Positions 13,672 through 22,741 of a DNA stretch of 64,000 nt are shown one piece after another. The position numbers and the translations under genes are program-made. The notes beneath the pieces were generated by a model, which was not told where the DNA came from, made no database searches, and was given only the letters and a program-made list of their open reading frames with translations. The stretch's first letter is position 1. Each line of letters begins with the position of its first letter. Source of the DNA: Sphingobium scionense (GTDB lineage: Bacteria; Pseudomonadota; Alphaproteobacteria; Sphingomonadales; Sphingomonadaceae); the NCBI RefSeq assembly GCF_014197035.1, contig NZ_JACIEU010000015.1, positions 62,001 to 126,000 of the forward strand, written 5' to 3'.

Positions 13672-16479
13672 ATGCACATCATGATGCACAAGAGCCTTTG
13701 GCTGCTGTCCGCCGGTGCCGTCGCGCTGGTGGGCGCGATGCCGCTTGCCCATGCCCAGGATACCGCGCCGCAGGCGGCAGTGGACACCGAAAGCGTCGAC
13801 ATCATCGTTACCGCGACCCGTCGCGCCAGTCCGCTGTCCGACGTGCCGATCGCGGTATCGGCGGTCGGCCAGCAAGCGATGCAGAATAGCGGCGCCAATG
13901 ATATTCGCGCGCTCAACCAGTTGGCACCGTCCCTGCTGGTCTCTTCGACCGGGACCGAGGCCAATGGTTCGGCCCGTATTCGCGGCATCGGCACAGTCGG
14001 CGACAATCCTGGCCTGGAAAGCTCGGTCGCGGTGTTCATCGACGGCGTCTATCGTTCGCGCACCGGCGCGGGCCTCAATGATCTGGGCGAGATCGAGCGG
14101 GTCGAGGTGCTGCGCGGGCCGCAGGGCACGCTGTTCGGCCGCAACGCGTCGGCGGGTTTGATCAACATCGTCAGCAAGGCGCCGGAATTCACCCTGGGCG
14201 GCATGGCCGAGGCGACCTATGGCAATTATGATTATTGGCGCCTGGCCGGGCGCATCACCGGCCCGATCGCCAAGGGGATTGCGCTGAGCCTGGACGGTGT
14301 CTGGTCTAAGCGCGACGGTTTCTACGATCTGGTCGATGCCAGCGGCAACAAGGTCGGCGACACCAATGACCGCGACCGCTATTTCCTGCGCGGTCAGGCG
14401 CTGATCGAACCCAGTGACGATCTGTCGATCCGGCTGATCGGCGATTATACCAATCGCGATGAAAGCTGCTGTGGCGCGGCCTATGTCGAAACGCGCGAAC
14501 GGCGGCCGGCGACCGGCGGCGGCTATACCACCGCGCCGTTCAACCGCATCGGCGCGATTCTGGCCGGGCAGGGCAGCGTCTTCCCCGCCGATCCCTATGA
14601 TCGCGAACTGACCATCAGCGAAGGGCGCGACTATGTCAGCAAGCTCAAGGATTGGGGCGTTTCGGGCGAGATCAACTATGATCTGGGCGGCGCGAAACTG
14701 ACCAGCATCACCGCCTATCGCGACTATAAATCCCGCGACTATGGCGATTATGACTATTCGGGCGCCGACCTTCTCTATCGCGATCCCAACACCTATCGCC
14801 AGTTCAAGACCTTTACCCAGGAATTGCGGGCGCAGGGTTCGGCCTTCAACGAGTCGCTCGACTGGCTGGTGGGCGGCTATTACGCCAATGAGAAGCTGAC
14901 GCTCGAGGATAATATCCGCTTTGGCGCCGATTATGGCCGCTTTGCTGCCTGCCGCCTGATGGCGGGCGCGGGCGTCAACAGCAACTTCACTGCGGCGCAA
15001 CTGGCGGCCTGCGGCAGCGGTCTTGCCACGTCGGCGCTGATCGGCGGCACCCAGGCCAATCTCAATGCCGGCCTGACCGCCGCGCTGATCAATGCCGGGT
15101 TGCCGGCCGGCGTCGCGGCGGCGCAGGCGGGGGCGATCTCCACCGGACTTGGCAATGGCCTGCGCGCGCTGGCGGCAATCCCGGAAGGCACCGGCGACGT
15201 CGCCTCCATCTATCGGCAGAAGAGCGAGAATTGGGCGCTCTTCACCCATAATATCATCCACATCACCAAGCGGCTCGATCTGACTCTGGGCCTGCGCTAC
15301 ACCCATGAATCGAAGAAATTCTCTTCGGATTTCAACAACAACAATGCGACCTGCGCGGCGTTGCAGGCATCTTCGCTGCCGGCGCTGGCGACCAATGCGT
15401 CGCTGGGCAGCGCGGCGGCGCTGGCGGGCGGCATCCTGACGCTCGGCTGCCTTGGCAATGGCTCCACCACGCTCAATGCGCTCGACCTCAACGACAAGAT
15501 CAGCGACGGCGAGTTCAGCGGCACGGCGGTGCTGTCGTGGAAGCCGATCGACGAGATGCTGGTCTATGGCAGCTATTCCAAGGGCTACAAGGCGGGCGGC
15601 TTCAATCTCGACCGCTTCCAGCTGGGATCGACCGGCCTGAACACGGTGCCGGCGGTCTATGCGCCGCGCACCAATGCCGATGTGACCAGCCTGCGTTTCG
15701 CCGCAGAGAAGGTCGATGCCTTTGAAATCGGCCTCAAATTTACCCAGCCGAAATGGAGTGCGAACATTGCGGCCTTCCGCCAGGAGTTCAAGAATTTCCA
15801 GCTGAACACCTTCAACGGCACCAGCTTCGTCGTGCAGAATATCAATGGCTGCGACAGTGCCCTGTCGGCGGCGCGAACCTGCGATTCCGGCGACGTCGGG
15901 CCGGGCCTGATCAGCCAGGGCGTGGAATTGGAACTGACGGCCTCACCAGTGCGCCATTTCCGCCTGACCGGCGGCCTGACCTATGCGCGGGCGAAATTCG
16001 CCAAGCGGCTGGTCGGCAGCGGCGATGGCAGTGTGCCGCTCGATCCGGCACTGTTCCTGCTGCCCGGATCGATCAACAGCAATGCGCCGCAACTGGTGAC
16101 GACCGCGAGCATGGCCTGGACGCCCGACATCGGGTCCAACGGCCTGTCCGCGCTCTTCTACATCGATGGCCGCATGATGAGCGACTATAATACCGGGTCC
16201 GACCTGTTCCCGGAAAAGGCGCAGGACGGCTTTGCCGTATTCAATGCGCGTGTCGGCCTGCGGGGCAAGGATCAGCGCTGGGCAGTCGAATTCTGGGGCC
16301 AGAATATCTTCAACCAGGATTATACCCAGGTCGCCTTCAGCAGCCCGCTCCAGTCGAGCAGCCCGGCGACATCGACCACCGGCCAGTTCGCGCAGGGCGC
16401 GCCGATGGCGAACCAGCTCATCTCCGCCTATCTGGCCGAACCCCGCACCTATGGCATCACCTTGCGGGGGCGTTTCTGA
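13672..16479 (+). CDS. TonB-dependent receptor
   Basis: Outer-membrane beta-barrel that imports a bulky substrate using TonB energy. There is a signal peptide (about residues 1-27, ending PLAHAQ), a TonB-box-like DIIVTATRR, and the plug domain (FIDGVYRSRTGAGLNDLGEIERVEVLRGPQGTLFGRN, read in pieces at about 120-160). Length is 935 aa and it ends in aromatic GRF, as barrel proteins do. The plug style (LFGRNASAGLINIVSK) is the sphingomonad class linked to aromatic or glycan uptake, not classical siderophores. Substrate is unknown. ATG 13672, 13681 and 13684 are all possible starts. No partner genes flank it. Confidence 0.93.
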   Translation: MHIMMHKSLWLLSAGAVALVGAMPLAHAQDTAPQAAVDTESVDIIVTATRRASPLSDVPIAVSAVGQQAMQNSGANDIRALNQLAPSLLVSSTGTEANGSARIRGIGTVGDNPGLESSVAVFIDGVYRSRTGAGLNDLGEIERVEVLRGPQGTLFGRNASAGLINIVSKAPEFTLGGMAEATYGNYDYWRLAGRITGPIAKGIALSLDGVWSKRDGFYDLVDASGNKVGDTNDRDRYFLRGQALIEPSDDLSIRLIGDYTNRDESCCGAAYVETRERRPATGGGYTTAPFNRIGAILAGQGSVFPADPYDRELTISEGRDYVSKLKDWGVSGEINYDLGGAKLTSITAYRDYKSRDYGDYDYSGADLLYRDPNTYRQFKTFTQELRAQGSAFNESLDWLVGGYYANEKLTLEDNIRFGADYGRFAACRLMAGAGVNSNFTAAQLAACGSGLATSALIGGTQANLNAGLTAALINAGLPAGVAAAQAGAISTGLGNGLRALAAIPEGTGDVASIYRQKSENWALFTHNIIHITKRLDLTLGLRYTHESKKFSSDFNNNNATCAALQASSLPALATNASLGSAAALAGGILTLGCLGNGSTTLNALDLNDKISDGEFSGTAVLSWKPIDEMLVYGSYSKGYKAGGFNLDRFQLGSTGLNTVPAVYAPRTNADVTSLRFAAEKVDAFEIGLKFTQPKWSANIAAFRQEFKNFQLNTFNGTSFVVQNINGCDSALSAARTCDSGDVGPGLISQGVELELTASPVRHFRLTGGLTYARAKFAKRLVGSGDGSVPLDPALFLLPGSINSNAPQLVTTASMAWTPDIGSNGLSALFYIDGRMMSDYNTGSDLFPEKAQDGFAVFNARVGLRGKDQRWAVEFWGQNIFNQDYTQVAFSSPLQSSSPATSTTGQFAQGAPMANQLISAYLAEPRTYGITLRGRF

Positions 16480-17191
16480 TCATCCCCAGGCCGCTCCGGG
16501 GGACGGGGCGGCTGAGGGGAGCGCGTTCGCCGAACAGGGCGGTGCCGACGCGAATGTCGGTGGCGCCCAGCATCAGGGCGGTTTCGAAATCGCCCGACAT
16601 GCCCATCGACAGGCGCGGGAGGCCCTCTTCCCGCGCCATTTTTGCGAGCAGGGCAAAATAGGGCGCCGGTTCGACATCGGCCGGGGGCACGCACATCAGG
16701 CCGAGCAGGGGGATGTCGGCGTCGCGCGCGGCGGCGATCAGCGCCGGCACATCGGCGATCAGGCAACCGCCCTTCTGCTCTTCGGCACCGATATTCACCT
16801 GGATGAAGCAGGGCAGGCGCTTGGCCGCGGCGTCCATTGCCTTGGCGAGCGCGGTCAGCAGTGAGAGGCGATCGAGCGAATGGATGACGTCGAACAGGGC
16901 GACGGCATCGGTTGCCTTGTTCGACTGAAGCTGGCCGACCAGATGCAGGGTCAGATCCGAGAATTGCTCGCGCAGGGCGGGCCATTTGTCCTGGCTTTCC
17001 TGGACGCGGTTTTCGCCGAAGATGCGCTGGCCGGCGTGGATCAGCGGAAGGATCGCTTCGGCGGGCTGGGTCTTGGACACGGCGATCAGGTTGATGTCGT
17101 CGGCGCTGCGCTGGGTCAGGCGGGCGGCGCGGTCGATCTGGTCGCGCAGGGTGGCGAGGCGGGCCGCAGCTTCGGGGATGTCGATGGTCAT
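16457..17191 (-). CDS. YggS family PLP homeostasis protein
   Basis: PLP-binding TIM-barrel protein (PROSC/YggS) that buffers pyridoxal 5'-phosphate and affects amino acid pools; no catalytic activity is known. The PLP lysine is in LIAVSKTQ (about residue 39), followed by FGENRVQE, and MGMSGDFETAL is the phosphate-binding end. The length of 244 aa is typical. Its 3' end overlaps the convergent TonB receptor by 23 bases. The start is separated by 17 bases from the divergent ThiE-like gene. Confidence 0.93.
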   Translation of the reverse strand: MTIDIPEAAARLATLRDQIDRAARLTQRSADDINLIAVSKTQPAEAILPLIHAGQRIFGENRVQESQDKWPALREQFSDLTLHLVGQLQSNKATDAVALFDVIHSLDRLSLLTALAKAMDAAAKRLPCFIQVNIGAEEQKGGCLIADVPALIAAARDADIPLLGLMCVPPADVEPAPYFALLAKMAREEGLPRLSMGMSGDFETALMLGATDIRVGTALFGERAPLSRPVPRSGLGMIRNAPAR

Positions 17192-17208
17192 GGCGGCTGC
17201 TATAGGCG

Positions 17209-17769
17209 ATGGCCATGCACGCCCGCCACCGCAAAAAGCTGCCCGGCCTATGGCTGATGACCGATGAGCGGGTGGAGGATGCGTTGCTGCTGGCGGCGGC
17301 GGCGCGCTTGCCGCGCGGGCGGGCGGGAATCGTCTTCCGCCATTATCGCACCGAAGCGGTGAAACGGCGCGCGCTGTTCGAAGCGTTGCGAACGATCGCG
17401 CGGCGACGGCGGCTGGTGCTGATACTCGCGGGCGATGCGCGGACAGCGGCGGCCTGGCGCGCGGATGGCTGGCATGGGCGGGATGGGCCGAAAAATTTCC
17501 ACAGACTTATCCACAGCCTGGCGGCGCATGATGCGCGGGAACTTCAGGCCGCGGCGCGCGCGGATATGGTCTTTCTGTCTCCTCTGTTTCCGACCCGGTC
17601 GCATCCTGGTGCCGGGGCGCTGGGGCGAGTGGGATTCGTCGCGCTTGCGCGGCAGGCGAAGGCGCCGGTAATCGCGCTGGGTGGCGTAAAGGCAGGGCAC
17701 CGGCATGTGCTGCACGGAATCGGTGCGGCCGGCTGGGCGGCGATCGACGGATTGACCGGTAATATATGA
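17209..17769 (+). CDS. ThiE/TenI-like protein (divergent thiamine phosphate synthase family)
   Basis: 186-aa protein with the C-terminal half of the TenI/ThiE TIM barrel: SLAAHDARELQAAARADMVFLSPLFPTRSHPGA, then PVIALGGVKAGH. The N-terminal half is short and weakly conserved, with GLWLMTDERVEDALLLAAAARLPRG as the first strand. The canonical ThiE pyrophosphate and metal ligands are not all evident, so it may not make thiamine phosphate. It is divergent from yggS. A DnaA box lies within it. Confidence 0.72.
   Translation: MAMHARHRKKLPGLWLMTDERVEDALLLAAAARLPRGRAGIVFRHYRTEAVKRRALFEALRTIARRRRLVLILAGDARTAAAWRADGWHGRDGPKNFHRLIHSLAAHDARELQAAARADMVFLSPLFPTRSHPGAGALGRVGFVALARQAKAPVIALGGVKAGHRHVLHGIGAAGWAAIDGLTGNI
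17507..17515 (+). promoter_or_regulatory. DnaA box inside the ThiE-like gene
   Basis: Perfect TTATCCACA. A second perfect box in the opposite orientation lies 305 bp away at 17812. Confidence 0.35.
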
Positions 17770-17811
17770 ATCAGGGTCATGGGGTCTAGCGCGGATGCGG
17801 GCCTAATAGCC

Positions 17812-17820
17812 TGTGGATAA
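17812..17820 (-). promoter_or_regulatory. Intergenic DnaA box upstream of the carboxymuconolactone decarboxylase-like gene
   Basis: Perfect TGTGGATAA in the 96-bp gap, 45 bp before the next start. Being non-coding, this is the extra DnaA box most likely to be functional, for instance as a DnaA-responsive promoter element. Confidence 0.4.
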
Positions 17821-17865
17821 GTCGGTTAGGTTGGAGTGATGCCGTTCATCCTGTGGAGACCCGAT

Positions 17866-18189
17866 ATGACCGAACCGACCGACGCGCGCCGATCCTTTGG
17901 CGATCTGGCGCCCCATCTGGCGGAAATGACCGACAAGACCCTGTTCGGGGATGTGTGGGCCGATCCGGCACTGTCGCCGCGCGACCGCAGCCTCATCACC
18001 ATCACCAGCCTCATCTCGCTCTATCGCGGCAATGAACTGCCCTTCCATCTGCAACGGGCACTGGACAATGGGCTGACGCGCGAGGAGATCATCGCGACCA
18101 TCACTCATCTGGCCTTTTATGCCGGTTGGCCGCCGGCGATGACGGCGCTTGGCATCGCGCGCAAGCTGTTCGACGATGCGCAGGACTAA
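17866..18189 (+). CDS. Carboxymuconolactone decarboxylase family protein (AhpD-like)
   Basis: 107-aa all-helical protein of the CMD/AhpD superfamily. SPRDRSLITITSLISLYRGNELPFHLQRALDNGLTREE, with the family H and E residues, spans about 40-78 and HLAFYAGWPPAM follows. No CxxC motif is present, so peroxidase-type activity is unlikely. ATG 17866 has GGAG eight bases upstream; ATG 17839 is possible. The next gene starts inside it. Confidence 0.85.
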   Translation: MTEPTDARRSFGDLAPHLAEMTDKTLFGDVWADPALSPRDRSLITITSLISLYRGNELPFHLQRALDNGLTREEIIATITHLAFYAGWPPAMTALGIARKLFDDAQD

Positions 18190-18595
18190 GGCGGCGATGG
18201 GCGCATTGACGCTGGCCGCCTTCATGCTGGGCGTCGGGGCCGGGCGGCAGGCCAAGGCGCAGGCCGCGCCGGACAAGCCGATCGTGCGGATCGCGGAGCT
18301 GGAGATCGATCCGGCGCAGATCGAGGAGTATAAGACCTATCTGCGCGAGGAGATTGCCGCGTCGGTGGCGCAGGAACCGGGTGTTCTGTCACTGTCGGCG
18401 GTGGCGATCGCCGGGAAGCCGGCCAGCATTCGCCTGCTGGAAGTCTATGCCAGCGATGCGGCCTATCAGGCGCATCTCAAGACACCGCATTTCCTGAAAT
18501 ATAAGCGGGGCACCGCCGACATGGTGCAGTCACTGCGCCTGATCGAGACGGAGCCGGTCATGCTCTGTGCCAAGGGCGGCGGCAGCTATTGCTGA
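18176..18595 (+). CDS. Exported antibiotic-biosynthesis-monooxygenase (ABM) domain protein
   Basis: 139-aa protein: signal peptide (MRRTKAAMGALTLAAFMLGVGAGRQAKAQA) followed by a dimeric alpha/beta-barrel ABM domain (VRIAELEIDPAQIEEYKTYLREEI, EPGVLSLSAVAI, LEVYASDAAYQAHLKTPHFLKY). The role is probably quinol or small-molecule oxygenation in the periplasm, inferred from fold only. ATG 18176 gives a basic n-region and overlaps the CMD gene by 14 bases; ATG 18197 is the alternative. The CMD-ABM pair recurs in proteobacteria as an enzyme set for aromatic or quinone chemistry. Confidence 0.83.
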   Translation: MRRTKAAMGALTLAAFMLGVGAGRQAKAQAAPDKPIVRIAELEIDPAQIEEYKTYLREEIAASVAQEPGVLSLSAVAIAGKPASIRLLEVYASDAAYQAHLKTPHFLKYKRGTADMVQSLRLIETEPVMLCAKGGGSYC

Positions 18596-18606
18596 CGCGT
18601 CGGAGC

Positions 18607-18630
18607 GATCGGCATCAGGCGATGCCGATC
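18607..18630. terminator. Bidirectional hairpin between convergent genes
   Basis: Perfect 10-bp stem GATCGGCATC / GATGCCGATC with tetraloop AGGC, lying between the ABM gene and the convergent outer-membrane gene. Confidence 0.7.
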
Positions 18631-18656
18631 ATGCTTATCCCTGCCCAAACAGGCGA

Positions 18657-19385
18657 TCAGAATTTGAAGATGGTGCCCAGATAGACGGCCTGGTTGTCCT
18701 GGCGCTCGTCGGTCATCGGGGTCAGGCGGCCGGCCACGCTGTTGTTGTAGCGGATGCCCGCCGTCACATTCAGGTTGCGGGTCAGCGAATAGGAACTGGC
18801 CAGATCCAGCGAATAATCCTTGTCCGCGCTCGGATTGCGAACGGTCGCGGTCGGCTCCCGCCGACTTTCCAGCAGCACCTTGGTGCTGAAGCGATCCTTC
18901 TTGTCGTCATCCAGCGAGAAGTTCTTCGCATCGACCAGGGTTTCGACAGGAACCGGATCCAGCGCCTTGCGACCGGTCATTTCCGGCAGAGCAAACTTGC
19001 GCCAGCCATGCTCGCCATTCAGGCTGAAGCTGACCGGGGCGATGTTGACCGGAACTACCGAGCGGCTGGCCGCGACGCGATCGACATCGCTGGCGCGCAC
19101 CATCACGGTGATCGAGCGCTGGCCGCTGAGCGAGCCGCTGGTCGGCGTGAAACGGAAATTCTGGCGACCGGCAGTGGCGGCGATCTTCGCATAGGCTGCC
19201 GCCAGCCGTGAATCCTTGGTCGTCGGCGTGAAGGAGGAAATGCTGCCCAGCGCGCCGAGCGATACCGGGGCGTCCTGATGCGGGCGAACGAGATCGGTTG
19301 CGGCGCCAAAAGCGGGCGACAGCATGAAGCCAGCGACGGCAATCGCCGAGCCTGCCAATGCCAAATGTCCCCGTGTCACGCGCAT
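18657..19385 (-). CDS. Unknown exported protein, probable outer-membrane beta-barrel
   Basis: 242 aa with a signal peptide (MRVTRGHLALAGSAIAVAGFMLSPAFGA). I do not recognise the family. The C-terminal third alternates polar and hydrophobic residues (YSLDLASSYSLTRNLNVTAGIRYNNS ... NQAVYLGTIFKF) and ends in phenylalanine, as outer-membrane strands do. The middle has an RSITVMVRASDVDR repeat-like section. It is transcribed alone, divergent from the DUF3576 lipoprotein across a 234-bp gap in which I see no other gene or clear promoter motif. Confidence 0.75.
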   Translation of the reverse strand: MRVTRGHLALAGSAIAVAGFMLSPAFGAATDLVRPHQDAPVSLGALGSISSFTPTTKDSRLAAAYAKIAATAGRQNFRFTPTSGSLSGQRSITVMVRASDVDRVAASRSVVPVNIAPVSFSLNGEHGWRKFALPEMTGRKALDPVPVETLVDAKNFSLDDDKKDRFSTKVLLESRREPTATVRNPSADKDYSLDLASSYSLTRNLNVTAGIRYNNSVAGRLTPMTDERQDNQAVYLGTIFKF

Positions 19386-19619
19386 GATTCGAATCTCTTC
19401 CCCACCGGTTATTTTTCAAGACGCATTAGACACCAAAAGGCGCCATTGACCAGAGGCGCTTTCCGCTTTTTGTCTGAGCTGTTGCACAGAGCACACAGAC
19501 TTCGAGAACGGATTGCGACGATCCGTGGCGTGTCGGACCCGCGCGCCCCCTTGCCCAATGGCGCGCGTCGACTATAGAAGCGGGGCGTTTTTCGTCTTTT
19601 TCAAGCTAGGACATGCCTG

Positions 19620-20066
19620 ATGGTCCGTCGCCTTCCCGTTACCCTTTCCTCCGGTCTTCTGCTGGCTGCGCTTCTGCCGCTTGCCGCATGCGGGGGCGGC
19701 GCGAAGGAACGGCCCAAGGCCGATCTGGCCGCGTCGAAGGTCACCACCATCGGCGTCAACGCCTATCTGTGGCGCGCCAGCCTTGACACGCTGTCCTTCA
19801 TGCCGATGGTGCAGACCGATTCCAACGGCGGCGTCATCGTTACCGACTGGTATACCAATCCCAACACGCCGAGTGAGCGGATGAAGGTCACCGTGTCGAT
19901 CCTGGACCAGGATCTGCGGGCCGACGCGCTGCGCGTCGCTGCCAGCCGCCAGGTCAACCAGAATGGCCAGTGGGTCGATGCGCCGGTGCAGGCCGCGACG
20001 GTGCAGAAGCTGGAAGAGATCATCCTGACCAAGGCGCGCGACCTGCGCCGCATGGCGATCGGCTGA
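19620..20066 (+). CDS. DUF3576 domain lipoprotein
   Basis: 148-aa lipoprotein: signal sequence with lipobox (LLPLAAC, about residues 18-24), then the DUF3576 domain, IGVNAYLWRASLDTLSFMPM, TDWYTNPNTPSERMKV and RQVNQNGQW. Function is unknown. In alphaproteobacteria the gene commonly precedes leuS, lptE and holA, as here, suggesting an envelope role linked to LPS export. A hairpin separates it from leuS. Confidence 0.88.
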   Translation: MVRRLPVTLSSGLLLAALLPLAACGGGAKERPKADLAASKVTTIGVNAYLWRASLDTLSFMPMVQTDSNGGVIVTDWYTNPNTPSERMKVTVSILDQDLRADALRVAASRQVNQNGQWVDAPVQAATVQKLEEIILTKARDLRRMAIG

Positions 20067-20119
20067 ACCACCCCTTTCGGGCGCGACTGCTACGGTAACG
20101 CCCTGTTTTCAAACCATCG

Positions 20120-20146
20120 GGGCTGGGCTTTTACAGAGCCCAGCCC
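20120..20146 (+). terminator. Strong hairpin between the DUF3576 gene and leuS
   Basis: Perfect 10-bp stem GGGCTGGGCT / AGCCCAGCCC with loop TTTACAG, only 24 bp before the leuS ATG. It has no T-run. It may terminate the upstream gene or be part of a leuS leader. Confidence 0.6.
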
Positions 20147-20169
20147 GCTTGCATTTGTAAGGACATGAC

Positions 20170-22683
20170 ATGCAAAGGCGCTTCAACCCGCTGGAGGCCG
20201 ACGCCCGCTGGCAGGCCGTCTGGGACGAGAAGCAGAGCTTCAAGGCGGACGATGCCTCGACGAAGCCGCGCAGCTACGTGCTGGAGATGTTCCCCTATCC
20301 GTCGGGGCGCATCCATATCGGTCATGTCCGCAACTACTCGATGGGCGACGTGCTGGCGCGCTTCCGCCGGATGACCGGCCATGAAGTGCTGCATCCGATG
20401 GGCTGGGACGCGTTCGGCATGCCGGCCGAAAATGCGGCGATGGAAAAGAAGGTCCATCCGGGCGACTGGACCCGGTCCAACATCGCCAATATGCGCGCGC
20501 AGCTCAAAAAGCTGGGCTTTGCGATCGACTGGAGCCGCGAACTCGCCACCTGCGAGCCGGATTATTATGGCCATGAACAGGCGCTGTTCCTGGACATGCT
20601 GGAAGCAGGCCTGGTCTATCGCAAGGAAAGCCAGGTCAACTGGGATCCGGTCGACATGACCGTGCTGGCGAACGAGCAGGTGATCGACGGGCGCGGCTGG
20701 CGCTCGGGCGCGCTGGTCGAGAAGCGCAAGCTCAACCAGTGGTTCCTCAAGATCACGCAGTTCGCCGACGACCTGCTGGAGGGGCTGGGAACGCTCGACC
20801 AGTGGCCCGACAAGGTGCGGACCATGCAGGAAAACTGGATCGGCAAGTCGGTCGGCCTGCAGTTCAGCTTCAAGCCGGTCGCGCCGTTCGACAGCGCGAT
20901 CGAGGTCTATTCGACCCGGCCCGACACCATCTTCGGTGCCAGCTTCGTCGCGATCGCGGCCGACCATCCGGTCGCCCAGGCCGTCGCCGCGAACAACCCC
21001 GATGCCGTTGCCTTCATCGAGAAGTGCAAGGAAGGCGGCACCACCGCCGCCGAGCTGGAAACGGCGGAGAAGCTGGGCTTCGACACCGGCCTGACGGTGG
21101 CGCATCCGTTCGATCCGGAATGGCATCTGCCCGTCTTCATCGCCAATTTCGTGCTGATGGACTATGGCACCGGCGCCGTGATGGGCGTGCCCGCGCATGA
21201 CCAGCGCGACCTCGACTTCGCGCGCAAATATATGCTGCCGGTCGAGCGCGTCGTCGCGCCGGAGGGCGAAGCCGACAAGCCGATCCATGACGAGGCCTAT
21301 ACCGGCCCCGGCCATCTGGTGAACTCGCGCTTCCTGGATGGCATGGCCGTCGAAGCCGCCAAGGCCGCCGTCATCGCCCGCGCCGAAGGTGAAGGCTGGG
21401 GTGCGGGCAAGACCGTGTTCCGCCTGCGCGACTGGGGCGTGTCGCGCCAGCGTTACTGGGGCACCCCGATCCCGGTCATCCATTGTGATGATTGTGGCGT
21501 GGTGGGCGTGCCCAAGGACCAGCTGCCGGTGAAGCTGCCCGAGGATGTGACCTTCGACATTCCCGGCAACCCGCTGGACCGCCACCCGAGCTGGAAGCAT
21601 GTCGATTGCCCGTCCTGCGGCAAGGCAGCGCGGCGCGAGACCGACACGCTCGACACCTTCGCGGATTCGAGCTGGTATTTCATCCGCTTCGCCAGCCAGC
21701 CCGACGACAAGCCGTTCGATCGTGCGACCGTCGAGCAGTGGTTGCCGGTCGGCCAGTATATTGGCGGCGTGGAACATGCGATCCTGCATCTTCTCTACGC
21801 CCGCTTCTGGACCCGCGCGCTGCAGCATATGGGCCAGCTGGGTTTTGCCGAGCCCTTCACCGGCCTGTTCACCCAGGGCATGGTGACGCACGAGACCTAT
21901 AAGGCCGGCGATGGCAGCTGGCTGTCGCCGCAGGAAATCAAGAAGTCCGGCGACGACTATGTCCATATCGAGAGCGGTGCGCCGGTCACGGTCGGTCGCG
22001 TCGAGAAGATGTCCAAGTCGAAGAAGAATGTCGTCGATCCCGATGACATCATCGAACAATATGGTGCCGACGCCGTGCGCTGGTTCATGCTGTCGGACAG
22101 CCCGCCCGAGCGCGACCTGCCCTGGACCGAGGCGGGCATCGAGGGCAGCTGGCGCTTCGTCAACCGCGTCTGGCGCCTGTTCGGCGAAGCCGATGCGGCA
22201 GCCGAAGGCCAGGACAAGGCTCTGGATCGCAAGCTGCACCAGACGATCGACGGCGTCGCCAAGGATATCGAGGCGCTGGGCTTCAACAAGGCCGTCGCCA
22301 AGATCTATGAGCTGGTGAACGCAATCGAGAAGGCCAAGCCGTCGGCCAGCCGTACCGCGGCGATCCGCGCGCTGGCGCTGCTGGTCGCGCCGATGACGCC
22401 GCATCTGGCCGAAGAGGGCTGGGCCGAGATGGCGCAGGACGGCCTGATAGCCGAAGCCGCCTGGCCGGCGGTCGATCCGGCGCTGCTGGTCGAGGACGAA
22501 GTGACCATCGCCTGCCAGGTGATGGGCAAGCTGCGCGACACCATCACCGTGCCCAAGGGCACGCCCAAGGATGAGCTGGAAAAGCTGGCGCTGGCTGCGC
22601 CGAACGTCGTTCGCACGCTGGATGGCGCCATCCCCAAGAAGGTGATCGTGGTGCCCGATCGTCTGGTCAATCTGGTCATCTGA
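20170..22683 (+). CDS. leuS: Leucyl-tRNA synthetase
   Basis: Class I aminoacyl-tRNA synthetase charging tRNA-Leu. The HIGH motif lies in [19 protein letters not shown] (residues 39-57), the CP1 editing domain occupies about 220-420, and [12 protein letters not shown] (about 615-626) is the KMSKS loop. The 837-aa length is within the bacterial range. It starts at ATG 20170 after a GTAAGGACATGAC spacer. lptE and holA follow with short gaps, a known alphaproteobacterial order. Confidence 0.98.
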   Translation: MQRRFNPLEADARWQAVWDEKQSFKADDASTKPRSYVLEMFPYPSGRIHIGHVRNYSMGDVLARFRRMTGHEVLHPMGWDAFGMPAENAAMEKKVHPGDWTRSNIANMRAQLKKLGFAIDWSRELATCEPDYYGHEQALFLDMLEAGLVYRKESQVNWDPVDMTVLANEQVIDGRGWRSGALVEKRKLNQWFLKITQFADDLLEGLGTLDQWPDKVRTMQENWIGKSVGLQFSFKPVAPFDSAIEVYSTRPDTIFGASFVAIAADHPVAQAVAANNPDAVAFIEKCKEGGTTAAELETAEKLGFDTGLTVAHPFDPEWHLPVFIANFVLMDYGTGAVMGVPAHDQRDLDFARKYMLPVERVVAPEGEADKPIHDEAYTGPGHLVNSRFLDGMAVEAAKAAVIARAEGEGWGAGKTVFRLRDWGVSRQRYWGTPIPVIHCDDCGVVGVPKDQLPVKLPEDVTFDIPGNPLDRHPSWKHVDCPSCGKAARRETDTLDTFADSSWYFIRFASQPDDKPFDRATVEQWLPVGQYIGGVEHAILHLLYARFWTRALQHMGQLGFAEPFTGLFTQGMVTHETYKAGDGSWLSPQEIKKSGDDYVHIESGAPVTVGRVEKMSKSKKNVVDPDDIIEQYGADAVRWFMLSDSPPERDLPWTEAGIEGSWRFVNRVWRLFGEADAAAEGQDKALDRKLHQTIDGVAKDIEALGFNKAVAKIYELVNAIEKAKPSASRTAAIRALALLVAPMTPHLAEEGWAEMAQDGLIAEAAWPAVDPALLVEDEVTIACQVMGKLRDTITVPKGTPKDELEKLALAAPNVVRTLDGAIPKKVIVVPDRLVNLVI

Positions 22684-22741
22684 CCTGTGCCCGTCACCCC
22701 GACCTTTGGTTCGACAAGGGCGGGGGGACGGGATAAGGATC

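Noticed and set aside
13585..15306. 573-codon frame opposite the TonB-dependent receptor
   Set aside because: Antisense shadow with low-complexity Arg/Gln/Ile content; the receptor frame has signal peptide, plug and barrel.
22684..22741. REP-like element between leuS and lptE
   Set aside because: The CGTCACCCCGACC... segment resembles a repeat fragment but its arms do not pair well; kept as plain spacer.
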